In this document: one piece after another, positions 45,757-54,428 of the stretch
Layout: each line of letters begins with the position of its first letter
Numbering within the stretch: position 1 is the stretch's first letter
Assembly (NCBI RefSeq): GCF_014652795.1
Contig: NZ_BMZM01000003.1
Coordinates: 248,001 to 312,000 of the forward strand
DNA length: 64,000 bases
Origin: Kushneria pakistanensis
GTDB lineage: Bacteria; Pseudomonadota; Gammaproteobacteria; Pseudomonadales; Halomonadaceae
Reading direction: 5' to 3'
Notes under the pieces: model-generated
What the model was told of the DNA's origin: nothing
The model's input: the letters and a program-made list of their open reading frames with translations, nothing else
Database searches by the model: none
Made by a program: the position numbers and the translations under genes

Positions 45757-47325
45757 TCAGATCAGGAGGGTCGGCAGCCATACGCTGAACCCGACGATAG
45801 CCACAAAAAATACGCCCAGCGTTGCGACCGTGGGCATGTGCAGATCCAGCACGGCGTCGGGCATGACATCGCTGTGCGTGCGGCGATGCGTCACGGCGCT
45901 CACTATCAGCGCCACCACCAGCATGGTGACTGCCCCGGTCACGTTCCACCAGAACCAGAAAAGCTCCGGCACGTAAAGCCACAGGAAGGCATTGAGCGCC
46001 ACGCCGGCCACCAGCCCGCAGTTGGCCCCTGTCCCGTTGATACGCCGAATCAGAATGGCGGCCAGAAAGGTCGCCAGCATCGGTCCGAAAAAGAGTGAGC
46101 CGACCTTGTTGATCGCCTCGATGATGGTCGAGGCGATATTGCCGGTAAAAAAGGCCAGCGCAATGCAGACTACGCCCCAGAACACCGAGGTGAGGCGCGA
46201 CAGACGCATATAGCGTTTTTCATCGATGTGGCGCCCGCGCACGAACAGATCCTCGACGCTGGCCGCCGAGAGCGAATTGATCGCCGAGCTGACCGAGGAC
46301 ATGGCCGCCGAGAAAATCGCCACGATCAGGATGCCGGTCAGCCCGGCAGGCAGGTAGTCACGCATGAACAGCGGGACCATCAGGTCCGGCTCGTCCTCGG
46401 GCACCAGTGCGCGAAATTCCGGATGCGTGATGGCAAACGTGCCCAGCACCAGCCCGAGCAGGCAGTAGCACAGCGTGACCGGAAAGCGCAGCAGCCCGTT
46501 GGCCAGCAGGGTATGACGCACGGTGCGCGCGTTGCGGGCGGACAAAAGCCGCTGGGCCTGGCTCTGATCGGCGCCGTAATAGGCGGCGTAAAGGAAAAGG
46601 CCGCCGATGACCATGGGCCAGAAGCCAAAGCCGTTGCTGTCCTGGCCGATGCCAAAATCATCAAAGCGCACGGTTTCAAGACGCGCCGGGTCGACATTGG
46701 CCATGAAGACGTCCCAGCCACCGATCAGGGACAGGGCAAACACCAGGCAGACCACCAGCCCGATCACCAGCAGAATCATCTGGATGACATCGCCATAGAC
46801 CACCGCCTTCATGCCGCCCTGGCAGGCGTAGACCAGCGTGACGACGCCGATCACCACGATGGTGGCCCACAGCGGCAGACCGATGGCGTGGGTGAGAATC
46901 AATGCAATGGCGTAGACCATCACGCTGGTGGCGAAGGCGCGCGAAAGCTGAAAGACAAGACTCAAAAGGATACGGGTGCTGCGGCCGAAGCGTTTTTCCA
47001 GGTAGCCATAGATACTGACCACGCCGGCTGCGTAAAGCGTCGGAAAAAAGAGCACGATGAGCGCAATCATCGCCAGCGGTACGGCGAATTCATAGGTTAG
47101 CCATATCAGACCCCCGCCTTCCTTCATGCCGACAAAGGCGGGCGCCGAGATGAAACTCACCGCCGACAGCTGCGTGGCGGCAGCGGACAGTGACAGTGGA
47201 AACCAGCCAAAGCCCCGGCTGCCCAGAAAGTAGTCCTCGCCGGAGTGCTGTTGCCTGAAAAGTTGCCCCAGCAGCAAAAAGCCGCCCAGATATAGCGCAA
47301 TCACCACGTAATCCAGCCAGGCCAT
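45757..47325 (-). CDS. Sodium:solute symporter (SSS family)
   Basis: 522-residue inner-membrane protein with about 13 helices. SSS features include the SLSAAATQLSAVSFISAPAFVG segment near residue 50 and GYLEKRFGRSTRILLS in an early loop. The AMSSVSSAINSLSAASVEDLF block (sodium-site helix) lies near 340, and GANCGLVAGVALNAFLW late. It matches SLC5-type sugar/organic-acid carriers. Located downstream of the UxuR-type regulator on the same strand, so it may import a uronate or related sugar acid. ATG 47325 has GGGAGG at good spacing and is preferred over GTG 47331. Confidence 0.85.
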   Translation of the reverse strand: MAWLDYVVIALYLGGFLLLGQLFRQQHSGEDYFLGSRGFGWFPLSLSAAATQLSAVSFISAPAFVGMKEGGGLIWLTYEFAVPLAMIALIVLFFPTLYAAGVVSIYGYLEKRFGRSTRILLSLVFQLSRAFATSVMVYAIALILTHAIGLPLWATIVVIGVVTLVYACQGGMKAVVYGDVIQMILLVIGLVVCLVFALSLIGGWDVFMANVDPARLETVRFDDFGIGQDSNGFGFWPMVIGGLFLYAAYYGADQSQAQRLLSARNARTVRHTLLANGLLRFPVTLCYCLLGLVLGTFAITHPEFRALVPEDEPDLMVPLFMRDYLPAGLTGILIVAIFSAAMSSVSSAINSLSAASVEDLFVRGRHIDEKRYMRLSRLTSVFWGVVCIALAFFTGNIASTIIEAINKVGSLFFGPMLATFLAAILIRRINGTGANCGLVAGVALNAFLWLYVPELFWFWWNVTGAVTMLVVALIVSAVTHRRTHSDVMPDAVLDLHMPTVATLGVFFVAIVGFSVWLPTLLI

Positions 47326-47507
47326 GCCCACCTCCCGTCATGGGCAGCGCCATGACGCTGCCGATCATCCGTATTGGTGTTGTTATCTGACGCGCCGCGT
47401 GCAGTACCGGACGCAGGCGTGTTCGTGCTGTCGCTATCTACATTAGGTCAGATGCATGGGGCTGGCGACCCGGGGGTGGGCCGTAATTCATGAACCGGCA
47501 GGGAAGA

Positions 47508-48281
47508 TCAGGAGGAGGGAGACTCGATGCCGCGAGTGAAGAGATAGCCGTCAAAGCCCGGGTCATCGGTATCGGAATGGGTAAACAGCGTATGCATCAC
47601 ATGGTCAATGTGGGCCCACATTGCGTCATGGGCGCCGGCGCTGTCGCGTTTTTTGAGGCAGGCCAGAATACGGTCATGATCAGCCAGCCAGCTGCGACGA
47701 TAGGAGAAGTCCATGATGCGCCCATGCAGGCGACGCCACATGTGGCTGCGATCGCGCTGTTCCCAGAGTCGGAGAACGGCGTCTTCCAGCAGGGTGTTCT
47801 GAGTGGCGCGGGCAATCAGCAGATGAAAGGCCTGGTCGGCCTGATCGGGGGCGTTGGTCAGCTCCTGCCCGCCGGTGGAAGTCTCCAGCGCCTGGCGCTC
47901 CTGGGCCAGTAGCGCCGACAGGGCACGAATATCGCTCGGTGTGACCAGTTCGGCGGCGGCCGCGGCCACGGCGCTTTCCACCACCTGGCGCGCCTTCAGA
48001 AGCTCGAAGGGGCCGATATCCTCGACAGGACCGGGGGAGGATGGCGCTGTCGGGCGTGCCGGCCTCTCGTCGGGACGGCAGACATAGGTCCCCGAGCCCT
48101 TGCGTACCTCCACGCGGCCGGCCAGCTCCAGCATGATAAAGGCCTCGCGTACCACCGTGCGGCTGACATCAAAGCGCTCGGCGTATTCACGTTCGGTGGG
48201 CAGCCTGTCCCCGGGGTGATAGCCGTCGCGGTCGATCTGCTCACCGATCTGCTCGCCAATGATCTGATACTGTCGGCGCAT
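47508..48281 (-). CDS. uxuR: GntR/FadR family regulator, UxuR/ExuR-like
   Basis: 257 residues. The N-terminal winged helix-turn-helix has GDRLPTEREYAERFDVSRTVVREAFIMLELAGRVEVRKGSGTYV (motif region about residues 24-67); the C-terminal all-helical FCD ligand domain begins near 88 and contains HMWRRLHGRIMDFSYRRSWLADHDRIL. FadR-type regulators with this layout, UxuR and ExuR, repress hexuronate genes until fructuronate or a similar ligand binds. The assignment is supported by divergent manD and by three UxuR-like boxes between them. No DNA-binding data are available. Confidence 0.85.
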   Translation of the reverse strand: MRRQYQIIGEQIGEQIDRDGYHPGDRLPTEREYAERFDVSRTVVREAFIMLELAGRVEVRKGSGTYVCRPDERPARPTAPSSPGPVEDIGPFELLKARQVVESAVAAAAAELVTPSDIRALSALLAQERQALETSTGGQELTNAPDQADQAFHLLIARATQNTLLEDAVLRLWEQRDRSHMWRRLHGRIMDFSYRRSWLADHDRILACLKKRDSAGAHDAMWAHIDHVMHTLFTHSDTDDPGFDGYLFTRGIESPSS

Positions 48282-48346
48282 CCCGACCTCCCTGATGACT
48301 GCAACCCGTGATCGGCAGCACGCAATAGCGTATCCGAGACGGTTCC

Positions 48347-48364
48347 TTTCTGGTATGCCAATTT
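48347..48364. promoter_or_regulatory. UxuR-like operator box 1
   Basis: TTTCTGGTATGCCAATTT; nearest to the uxuR start. The perfect right half CCAATTT agrees with the consensus. Confidence 0.6.
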
Positions 48365-48440
48365 CGGCATATTCAACATGACCTGCTGATACAGCCTATC
48401 TGACAACACTTTAAGGGCCGCCGTGAAGCTTTGCGACGCC

Positions 48441-48474
48441 GGTGTATACCAATGTCTATTTGGTATGCCAATCA
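48441..48474. promoter_or_regulatory. UxuR-like operator boxes 2 and 3
   Basis: Two adjacent boxes, GGTGTATACCAAT and TTTGGTATGCCAAT. Centres are about 19 bases apart, the spacing expected for two dimers on the same face of DNA. Confidence 0.6.
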
Positions 48475-48522
48475 TAATGCAGGTAGCCTGGCGCCATTGA
48501 TGGACACAGCCAGAGAATCCTT

Positions 48523-49734
48523 ATGAAGATTGTTGATGCGCGCGTCATCGTGACCTGCCCGGGGCGAAATCTGGTCACGCTGAAGATTGAAACCGATGAA
48601 GGCATCTACGGCATCGGCGATGCCACGCTTAACGGCCGGGAACTGGCGGTTGTCGCCTATCTCGAGGAGCACGTGGCGCCGGCGCTGATCGGACGTGATC
48701 CCTCCACCATCGAGGACATCTGGCAGTTCTTCTATCGCGGCGCCTACTGGCGCCGTGGCCCGGTCACCATGTCGGCGATCGGGGCGGTGGACATGGCGCT
48801 GTGGGACATCATGGGCAAGGCCGCCGGCCTGCCGCTCTACAAGCTGCTGGGGGGCAAAAGCCGTGATCGGGTCATGGTCTACGGCCACGCCACCGGCCAC
48901 GACATCGAGGGCTGTCTGGAAGAGGTCGCCCGTCATGTCGAGCTGGGCTATCGCGCCGTACGCGTACAGTGCGGCATTCCCGGTATTGCCTCCACCTATG
49001 GGGTGGCCAAAAAGCCCGGCGAGCGTTATGAACCGGCCGACTCAAGCCTGCCGAGTGAAAACGTCTGGAGCACCTCGAAGTATCTCAACCATGTGCCCAA
49101 GCTCTTCCAAGCCGTGCGCGAGCGCTTCGGCGACGACCTGCATGTCCTGCACGACGTGCACCACCGCCTGACGCCCATCGAGGCGGCGCGGCTGGGCAAG
49201 GAAGTCGAGCCCTATCATTTGTTCTGGCTCGAGGACTGCGTGCCGGCCGAAAACCAGGCTGCCTTTCGCATGATCCGCCAGCACACCACCACGCCGCTGG
49301 CGGTGGGCGAGGTGTTCAACTCCATTCACGACTGTCGTGAGCTGATCGAGTCGCAGTCGATCGACTATATCCGCGCCACCCTGACCCATGCCGGCGGTAT
49401 CACCCATGTGCGCCGCATCGCGGCACTGGCCGAGCTGTACCACGTGCGCACCGGTTTTCACGGGCCGACCGATCTCTCCCCGGTCTGCATGGGCGCGGCG
49501 CTGCATTTCGATACCTGGGTGCCCAACTTCGGTATTCAGGAGCACATGCCGCACAGCGAGGAAACCGACGCTGTCTTCCCGCATGCCTATCGCTTCGAGG
49601 ATGGCCATTTCACGCCGGGTGAAGTGCCCGGCCACGGCGTGGATATCGACGAGGCCCTGGCGGCGAAATACCCCTACAAGCGCGCCAGCCTGCCGGTCAA
49701 TCGGCTCGAGGATGGCACGCTCTGGCACTGGTAG
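48523..49734 (+). CDS. manD: D-mannonate dehydratase, ManD type (enolase superfamily)
   Basis: 403 residues. The enolase-superfamily fold has an N-terminal capping domain and a TIM barrel. Residues matching the NaManD active site are Arg147 (YRAVRVQ), Tyr159 (STYGV), and the metal ligands Asp211 (with His213 in DVHHRL), Glu237 (WLED) and Glu263 (GEVF). It dehydrates D-mannonate to 2-keto-3-deoxygluconate; a close Chromohalobacter enzyme is characterised. It is the first gene of the operon manD-dctPQM-uxuB-uxuA and lies divergent from uxuR. UxuA, an unrelated enzyme for the same reaction, is also in this operon. Confidence 0.93.
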   Translation: MKIVDARVIVTCPGRNLVTLKIETDEGIYGIGDATLNGRELAVVAYLEEHVAPALIGRDPSTIEDIWQFFYRGAYWRRGPVTMSAIGAVDMALWDIMGKAAGLPLYKLLGGKSRDRVMVYGHATGHDIEGCLEEVARHVELGYRAVRVQCGIPGIASTYGVAKKPGERYEPADSSLPSENVWSTSKYLNHVPKLFQAVRERFGDDLHVLHDVHHRLTPIEAARLGKEVEPYHLFWLEDCVPAENQAAFRMIRQHTTTPLAVGEVFNSIHDCRELIESQSIDYIRATLTHAGGITHVRRIAALAELYHVRTGFHGPTDLSPVCMGAALHFDTWVPNFGIQEHMPHSEETDAVFPHAYRFEDGHFTPGEVPGHGVDIDEALAAKYPYKRASLPVNRLEDGTLWHW

Positions 49735-49846
49735 GCCGATGGCGTCCTGCTTGAAAGGGAGCAGGGCGATAGATAAGGGCTGCCGGGCAGCCGATGATCC
49801 CAACGCTGGATTTTGAATCGGGGCCCAGGCCCTGAAGGAGCAAGGT

Positions 49847-50845
49847 ATGTCGATGCGTCAATTGTCTCGCCTGCGTCTGTCGCAGCTCATCAGTGCCGGC
49901 GTGCTGGCCGCCGGCGTTCTGGCCATGGCCACACCGGTACAGGCCGCCGATTACACGCTGAAGTTCGGCCACCTGGCCAACGAGCAGAACATCTGGAACA
50001 AGGCCGCCATGCACTTCAAGGAGGCGGTCGAGAAAAACTCCGACGGTCGCATCGAAGTGCAGGTCTATCCCAATGAGCAGCTGGGCAACGAGATGGACAT
50101 GATCAACTCCATCCAGCTGGGCACGGCAGATATCACCATTACCGGGGAGAGCCTGCAGAACTGGGCACCCAAGGCGGCCATGATGGCCGTGCCCTATGCC
50201 TTCCGCGACAGCGAGCAGCTCGAAAAGGCGGTTGACGGTGACATCGGCAGCGAGATCGAGGCGCAGATCACCGAGCGCACCGGCCTGGTACCGCTGACCT
50301 GGTTCGAGCGCGGGGCACGCGAGCTGACCGCCAATCGTGAAATCAGAACACCCGATGATCTGAAGGGCCTGCGTCTGCGCGTGCCCAACGTGCCACTGTT
50401 TGTCGATACCTGGCAGGCACTGGGGGCACGCCCCACGCCCATGGCCTTCAGCGAAGTATTTACCTCGCTGCAGCAGGGCACCATCGATGCGCAGGAAAAC
50501 CCGCTGTCGCTGATCGAAAGCGCCAGTCTTTCCGAGGTGCAAAAGGTCGTCAACATGACCGACCACGTCAGAAGCTGGATCTATGTCGTGATCGGCAAGC
50601 GCCAGCTCGAAGGCATGCCGGATGACCTGCAAAAGGTGGTGCGTGACGCCGCCGGCGACATGCAGAGCTATGAGCGCGAGCTTTTCGCCGAAGACCAGAA
50701 GCGCCTTGAAAAAGCGCTCAAGGACAAGGGCATGACCTTTGTCGAGGTCGACACCGACGCCTTCGCCAAAAAGGCCATGCCGGCCATCAAAAAGGCGCTT
50801 GACCCCGAGCAGACCGAGCTTCTCGAGCGCATCGAAAAGCTCTGA
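49847..50845 (+). CDS. TRAP transporter substrate-binding protein (DctP type)
   Basis: 332 residues with a cleavable signal peptide (hydrophobic SAGVLAAGVLAMATPVQA, cleavage near residue 33). The mature part starts ADYTLKFGHLANEQNIWN, typical of DctP. The ligand-site region is LKGLRLRVPNVPLFVDTWQALGARPTPMAFSEVFTSLQQGTIDAQENP, with the arginine of LRLRVP (near residue 180) positioned as in TRAP acid-binding sites. Its operon places it with manD, uxuB and uxuA, so a hexuronate such as glucuronate or galacturonate is a strong inference. Confidence 0.92.
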   Translation: MSMRQLSRLRLSQLISAGVLAAGVLAMATPVQAADYTLKFGHLANEQNIWNKAAMHFKEAVEKNSDGRIEVQVYPNEQLGNEMDMINSIQLGTADITITGESLQNWAPKAAMMAVPYAFRDSEQLEKAVDGDIGSEIEAQITERTGLVPLTWFERGARELTANREIRTPDDLKGLRLRVPNVPLFVDTWQALGARPTPMAFSEVFTSLQQGTIDAQENPLSLIESASLSEVQKVVNMTDHVRSWIYVVIGKRQLEGMPDDLQKVVRDAAGDMQSYERELFAEDQKRLEKALKDKGMTFVEVDTDAFAKKAMPAIKKALDPEQTELLERIEKL

Positions 50846-50940
50846 GGGCTGTCGGCTCGTCTTCGAGTCATGGGTAAATCGCTGATCCTCACGCCCCTTG
50901 TGCATCGTGCTCAAGGGGCGTGACAGCAGGGAGAGACAAC

Positions 50941-51534
50941 GTGAGTGACACTGAAAAGCGGGCCAGCGAGGCGCTGGAAGCACTCGATGTGCTGGGTCGT
51001 GTACCGCGCTTGGGCGGGATGCTCGGCAGCCTGGTCAACGTCATGGATCGAATACTGGCAACGGTGGCCGGTCTGATACTGGTCACCATTGCCGGCGTGG
51101 TGATCCTGCAGATTCTGGGGCGTCTGGTGCTGCCGGCTGCCCCGGTCTGGACCGAGGAGCTGTCACGCTATCTCTTTATCATGATGATTGCCGTCAGCGC
51201 AGGCCTGGTCATGCGCCGCGGCAAGCACATCAGCCTGGAACTTTTTCATCATCGCTTCGGCGTGCGGGGCGCCTGTCTCTATCAGCTATTGATCAGCGTG
51301 GTGCTGGCAGGCTTTGCCTGGGTAATCCTGCCCTATGCCTGGCAGTACGCCAGCATCGGCGCCTTTCAGACATCGCCGGCACTCAAGGTGTCGATGCAGT
51401 GGATCTTTGGCGCCACCGTGGTGCTGTTCGCCATGGTCATCCTGTACGGCGTGATCGGTGCCATCGAGGCCGTGGCCGGACTTCTGGGCCTGTCCCGTCA
51501 CGACAAAGCAGCGCCTGGCGGCGAGCGGAGGTAG
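50941..51534 (+). CDS. TRAP transporter small permease (DctQ type)
   Basis: 197-residue membrane protein with four hydrophobic segments (AGLILVTIAGVVILQ, LFIMMIAVSAGLVM, LLISVVLAGFAWVIL, VVLFAMVILYGVIGA). Typical of DctQ: the WTEELSRYLFI segment after the first helix. The start is GTG 50941, preceded by GGGAGAG (50930-50936); the extension to 50920 has no start signal. It partners DctM to form the membrane complex. Four bases from the dctM start. Confidence 0.9.
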   Translation: MSDTEKRASEALEALDVLGRVPRLGGMLGSLVNVMDRILATVAGLILVTIAGVVILQILGRLVLPAAPVWTEELSRYLFIMMIAVSAGLVMRRGKHISLELFHHRFGVRGACLYQLLISVVLAGFAWVILPYAWQYASIGAFQTSPALKVSMQWIFGATVVLFAMVILYGVIGAIEAVAGLLGLSRHDKAAPGGERR

Positions 51535-51538
51535 CACC

Positions 51539-52825
51539 ATGGAAGTATTAATGCTGTTTGCGGTGTTTTTTGTACTGCTGTTTGCCGGTATTCCGATCGC
51601 CTTTGCCCTGGGGATCTCGTCGGCGGCCTATCTCCTTACGGCTGGTATTCCGCTGACCATCGTGCCCCAGCGCATGTTTGCCGGCATGGATTCCTTTGTT
51701 TTGCTGTGTATTCCGGGCTTCATTCTGGCCGGTAACCTGATGAACGTGGGCAACATCACCGAGCACATCGTGCGTTTTTCCAACGCCGTGGTCGGTCATA
51801 TCCGCGGCGGGCTGGGCCTTGCCAACGTGGGCGGCTCGATGATCTTTGGCGGCATCTCCGGCACCGCCGTGGCTGATGCGGCAAGCGTGGGTTCGGTCAT
51901 GATTCCCGGCATGGCAAAGGCTGGCTATGACAAGCCCTTTGCCGCGGCCGTCACCGCCGCCTCCTCAACGATCGGGCCGATTATCCCGCCCAGCGTACCG
52001 ATGATCATTGTCGGTTCGCTGTCCGGTATTTCAGTCGGGCGCATGTTCATGGCAGGCGTGGTGCCGGGCATTCTGCTGGCACTCGGGATGATGATCACGG
52101 TCTACGTGCTGGCGGTCAAAAGAGGCTATCCGAAGGAGAAGCGCGCCACGCTCAAGGAGATTCTGGTGGAGGGCAAGAGCGCGTTTTGGGCGCTGTTGAT
52201 GACCTTTATCATTCTCTACGGGATCATCGGCGGCTTCTTTACACCGACCGAGGCCTCGATCGTGGCGTGTCTCTACGCCATGGTGGTGGGCATGTTCGTC
52301 TACAAGGGGCTGAACTGGCGTAACCTGCCAAAGCTTTTTGTCGATGCCGCCCTGACGTCTGCTGCCCTGATGATGCTGGTGGGACTGGCCAATCTGTTTG
52401 GCTGGATTCTGACCAGCGAGCGCATCCCGCAGATGATTGCCGACGGCATCCTGGGGATCAGCGAGAACCCGCTGATGGTGATCCTGATTCTCAACCTGAT
52501 CCTTTTGTTTGTCGGCACCTTCATGGAAACCATCGCGGCACTGATCATCCTGTTTCCGGCGCTGCTGGGCGTGGCGACCGGCGTCGGGGTCGACCCGGTG
52601 CACTTTGGCATCATGGCGGTACTGAATCTGATGATCGGGCTGACCACGCCGCCGGTAGGCATCTGTCTGTTCGTGGTGTCGGGGATTGGCGAGATCCGCA
52701 TGAGCCAGGTCGCCCGCGCCATCATCCCGTTTCTGCTCTGCAACCTCGCGGTGCTGGGGCTGGTGATGTACATCCCGGCCATCTCGCTGTGGCTGCCCAA
52801 TCTGGTCATGGGACCGGCAGGATAA
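51539..52825 (+). CDS. TRAP transporter large permease (DctM type)
   Basis: 428-residue inner-membrane protein, about 12 helices. It starts at ATG 51539 with GGAGG seven bases upstream, as in most DctM proteins (MEVLMLFAVFFVLLF). Diagnostic segments include GGSMIFGGISGTAVADAASVGS, ASSTIGPIIPPSVPMII and FFTPTEASIVACLYAM, plus FGIMAVLNLMIGLTTPPVGICLFV. It uses a Na+ gradient in characterised systems. It follows dctQ immediately and precedes uxuB by 44 bases. Confidence 0.93.
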   Translation: MEVLMLFAVFFVLLFAGIPIAFALGISSAAYLLTAGIPLTIVPQRMFAGMDSFVLLCIPGFILAGNLMNVGNITEHIVRFSNAVVGHIRGGLGLANVGGSMIFGGISGTAVADAASVGSVMIPGMAKAGYDKPFAAAVTAASSTIGPIIPPSVPMIIVGSLSGISVGRMFMAGVVPGILLALGMMITVYVLAVKRGYPKEKRATLKEILVEGKSAFWALLMTFIILYGIIGGFFTPTEASIVACLYAMVVGMFVYKGLNWRNLPKLFVDAALTSAALMMLVGLANLFGWILTSERIPQMIADGILGISENPLMVILILNLILLFVGTFMETIAALIILFPALLGVATGVGVDPVHFGIMAVLNLMIGLTTPPVGICLFVVSGIGEIRMSQVARAIIPFLLCNLAVLGLVMYIPAISLWLPNLVMGPAG

Positions 52826-52869
52826 CGGGGCGTTTCGGAAGTGCAGACGCCACAGACAAGGAGAGATTA

Positions 52870-54369
52870 ATGAGCCCATCCGACCATCAGGACGCCATTG
52901 AGGCGGTACGTATTCCATCCGAACACGCGCCCGGGCGTATTGGCATCGTGCACCTGGGGCTGGGCGCCTTTCACCGGGCGCATCAGGCGCAGGTGGTCGA
53001 GCAGTGCATCGCGCGTGGCGAGCGTGAGTGGGGCATCTGCAGCGTCAATATCCGCGGCAATCGCGCGCTGGTTGAGACCCTGCGTGATCAGGGATTTCGC
53101 TACCATCTGGCCGAATATACCGACCGCGCCCATGTCACCCTGCGCGAGATTCGTGCGATTAATGAGACGCTGTTTACCGGCACCGATGCGCAGGGCCTGC
53201 GCGGCGAGGATCTCCCCGCGCTGCTGTCGCGCCTGAGCGATGCAGATACCCGCATCGTGACGCTGACGGTGACCGAAAAGGGCTATTACCTGAGCCCCAG
53301 CGAAGGCACGCTCCTGAGTGACGATCCGGCCATTGCCGCCGACATCGCCCAGCCGCAGGCGCCTCGCACGGCGCCGGGCATTCTGGTCGAGGCGCTGGCT
53401 CGGCGTCGACAGGCCGGCATTGCGCCTTTCACGGTGCTCTCCTGTGACAACATGCCGGACAATGGCGAACGCACCCGGCGCGCCGTGGTGGCGCTGGCCG
53501 AACGGCGGGATACCGAGCTTGCCGAGTGGATCGCCACCCAGGTGGCCTTTCCCTCCAGTATGGTGGATCGCATCGTGCCGGCCATGGACGAGGAGGCCTT
53601 CGCTCGTTTGCAGGCGCTGGGCTGTGACGACCCGGCGGCCGTGGTCAGCGAGGCCTTTTTGCAGTGGGTGATCGAGGATCACTTTCCGCAGGGTAGGCCC
53701 GACTGGGCACAGGCCGGCGTCGAGATGGTCGAGGACGTGGCACCGTTCGAGACCATGAAACTTCGCATGCTCAACGGCGCGCACTCGCTTTTGGCCTATA
53801 CCGGCCCCTTGATGGGCGTAGAGACGGTGGCCGAAGCGGTACAGGATCCGCTGCTGCAAAAGCTTTTGCGCCGCTACATGCTGGAAGAAGCCGCACCGAC
53901 CCTGTCGATGCCGGAGAGCGTGTCGCTTGACGGTTACGCCGACGCGCTGATGGCGCGTTTTGGCAACGACAGCCTGCGTCACCGGCTCCACCAGATCGCG
54001 ATGGACGGCTCGCAGAAGCTGCCCCAGCGCTGGCTGCGCGGTGGCGAGGCGCGTCTGGCCGCCAGTGATGATGAGCATGCGTTGGCCGCCACCGTGTTTG
54101 GCGTGGCCGCCTGGATTCGCTATACCCGCGGCGTTGACGAGCAGGGCCAGGCGTATCCGGTCAGTGATCCGATGTCCGAGCAGTTGGCGCAGTGTCATGC
54201 TCATGAGCGCAGCGCCGATCGGGCAGCGGCCGCCATGGCGATCGAGGCGATCTTCTCGCCGGCACTGGTGAGCGCGCCGCGCTTTGGTCAGCAGGTGCAA
54301 AAGGCGCTGGAGGCGATCGAGCATCTCGGCATGCGCGCAGCTCTTGAGCAGCATCTGGCGAACGTCTGA
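52870..54369 (+). CDS. uxuB: Fructuronate reductase (mannitol dehydrogenase family)
   Basis: 499-residue polyol-type long-chain dehydrogenase. The Rossmann start is IGIVHLGLGAFHRAHQAQV, followed by GICSVNIRGN; conserved C-terminal catalytic segment is ETMKLRMLNGAHSLLAY with the catalytic Lys in MKLRMLNGAH. It reduces D-fructuronate to D-mannonate with NADH. The mannitol dehydrogenase family also includes mannitol and tagaturonate enzymes; the operon with manD and uxuA favours fructuronate reductase. The start at 52870 has GGAGAG at five bases. Confidence 0.9.
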   Translation: MSPSDHQDAIEAVRIPSEHAPGRIGIVHLGLGAFHRAHQAQVVEQCIARGEREWGICSVNIRGNRALVETLRDQGFRYHLAEYTDRAHVTLREIRAINETLFTGTDAQGLRGEDLPALLSRLSDADTRIVTLTVTEKGYYLSPSEGTLLSDDPAIAADIAQPQAPRTAPGILVEALARRRQAGIAPFTVLSCDNMPDNGERTRRAVVALAERRDTELAEWIATQVAFPSSMVDRIVPAMDEEAFARLQALGCDDPAAVVSEAFLQWVIEDHFPQGRPDWAQAGVEMVEDVAPFETMKLRMLNGAHSLLAYTGPLMGVETVAEAVQDPLLQKLLRRYMLEEAAPTLSMPESVSLDGYADALMARFGNDSLRHRLHQIAMDGSQKLPQRWLRGGEARLAASDDEHALAATVFGVAAWIRYTRGVDEQGQAYPVSDPMSEQLAQCHAHERSADRAAAAMAIEAIFSPALVSAPRFGQQVQKALEAIEHLGMRAALEQHLANV

Positions 54370-54428
54370 ACGGGTTTCAGGATTTGCCGGGGAGTTTTCA
54401 CGGTTTACGCTACAGGGAGAACAAGGGC

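Larger units (their letters stand above)
48282..48522. promoter_or_regulatory. uxuR-manD divergent operator/promoter region
   Basis: It contains three copies of a box with core TGGTATGCCAA or close to it: 48347-48364, 48441-48453 (partial, GGTGTATACCAAT) and 48457-48474. They resemble the E. coli UxuR/ExuR consensus AAATTGGTATACCAATTT (13 of 18 for the first and third). The second and third are two helical turns apart. A -10-like CATAAT (48473-48478) abuts the third box on the manD side. Confidence 0.7.
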
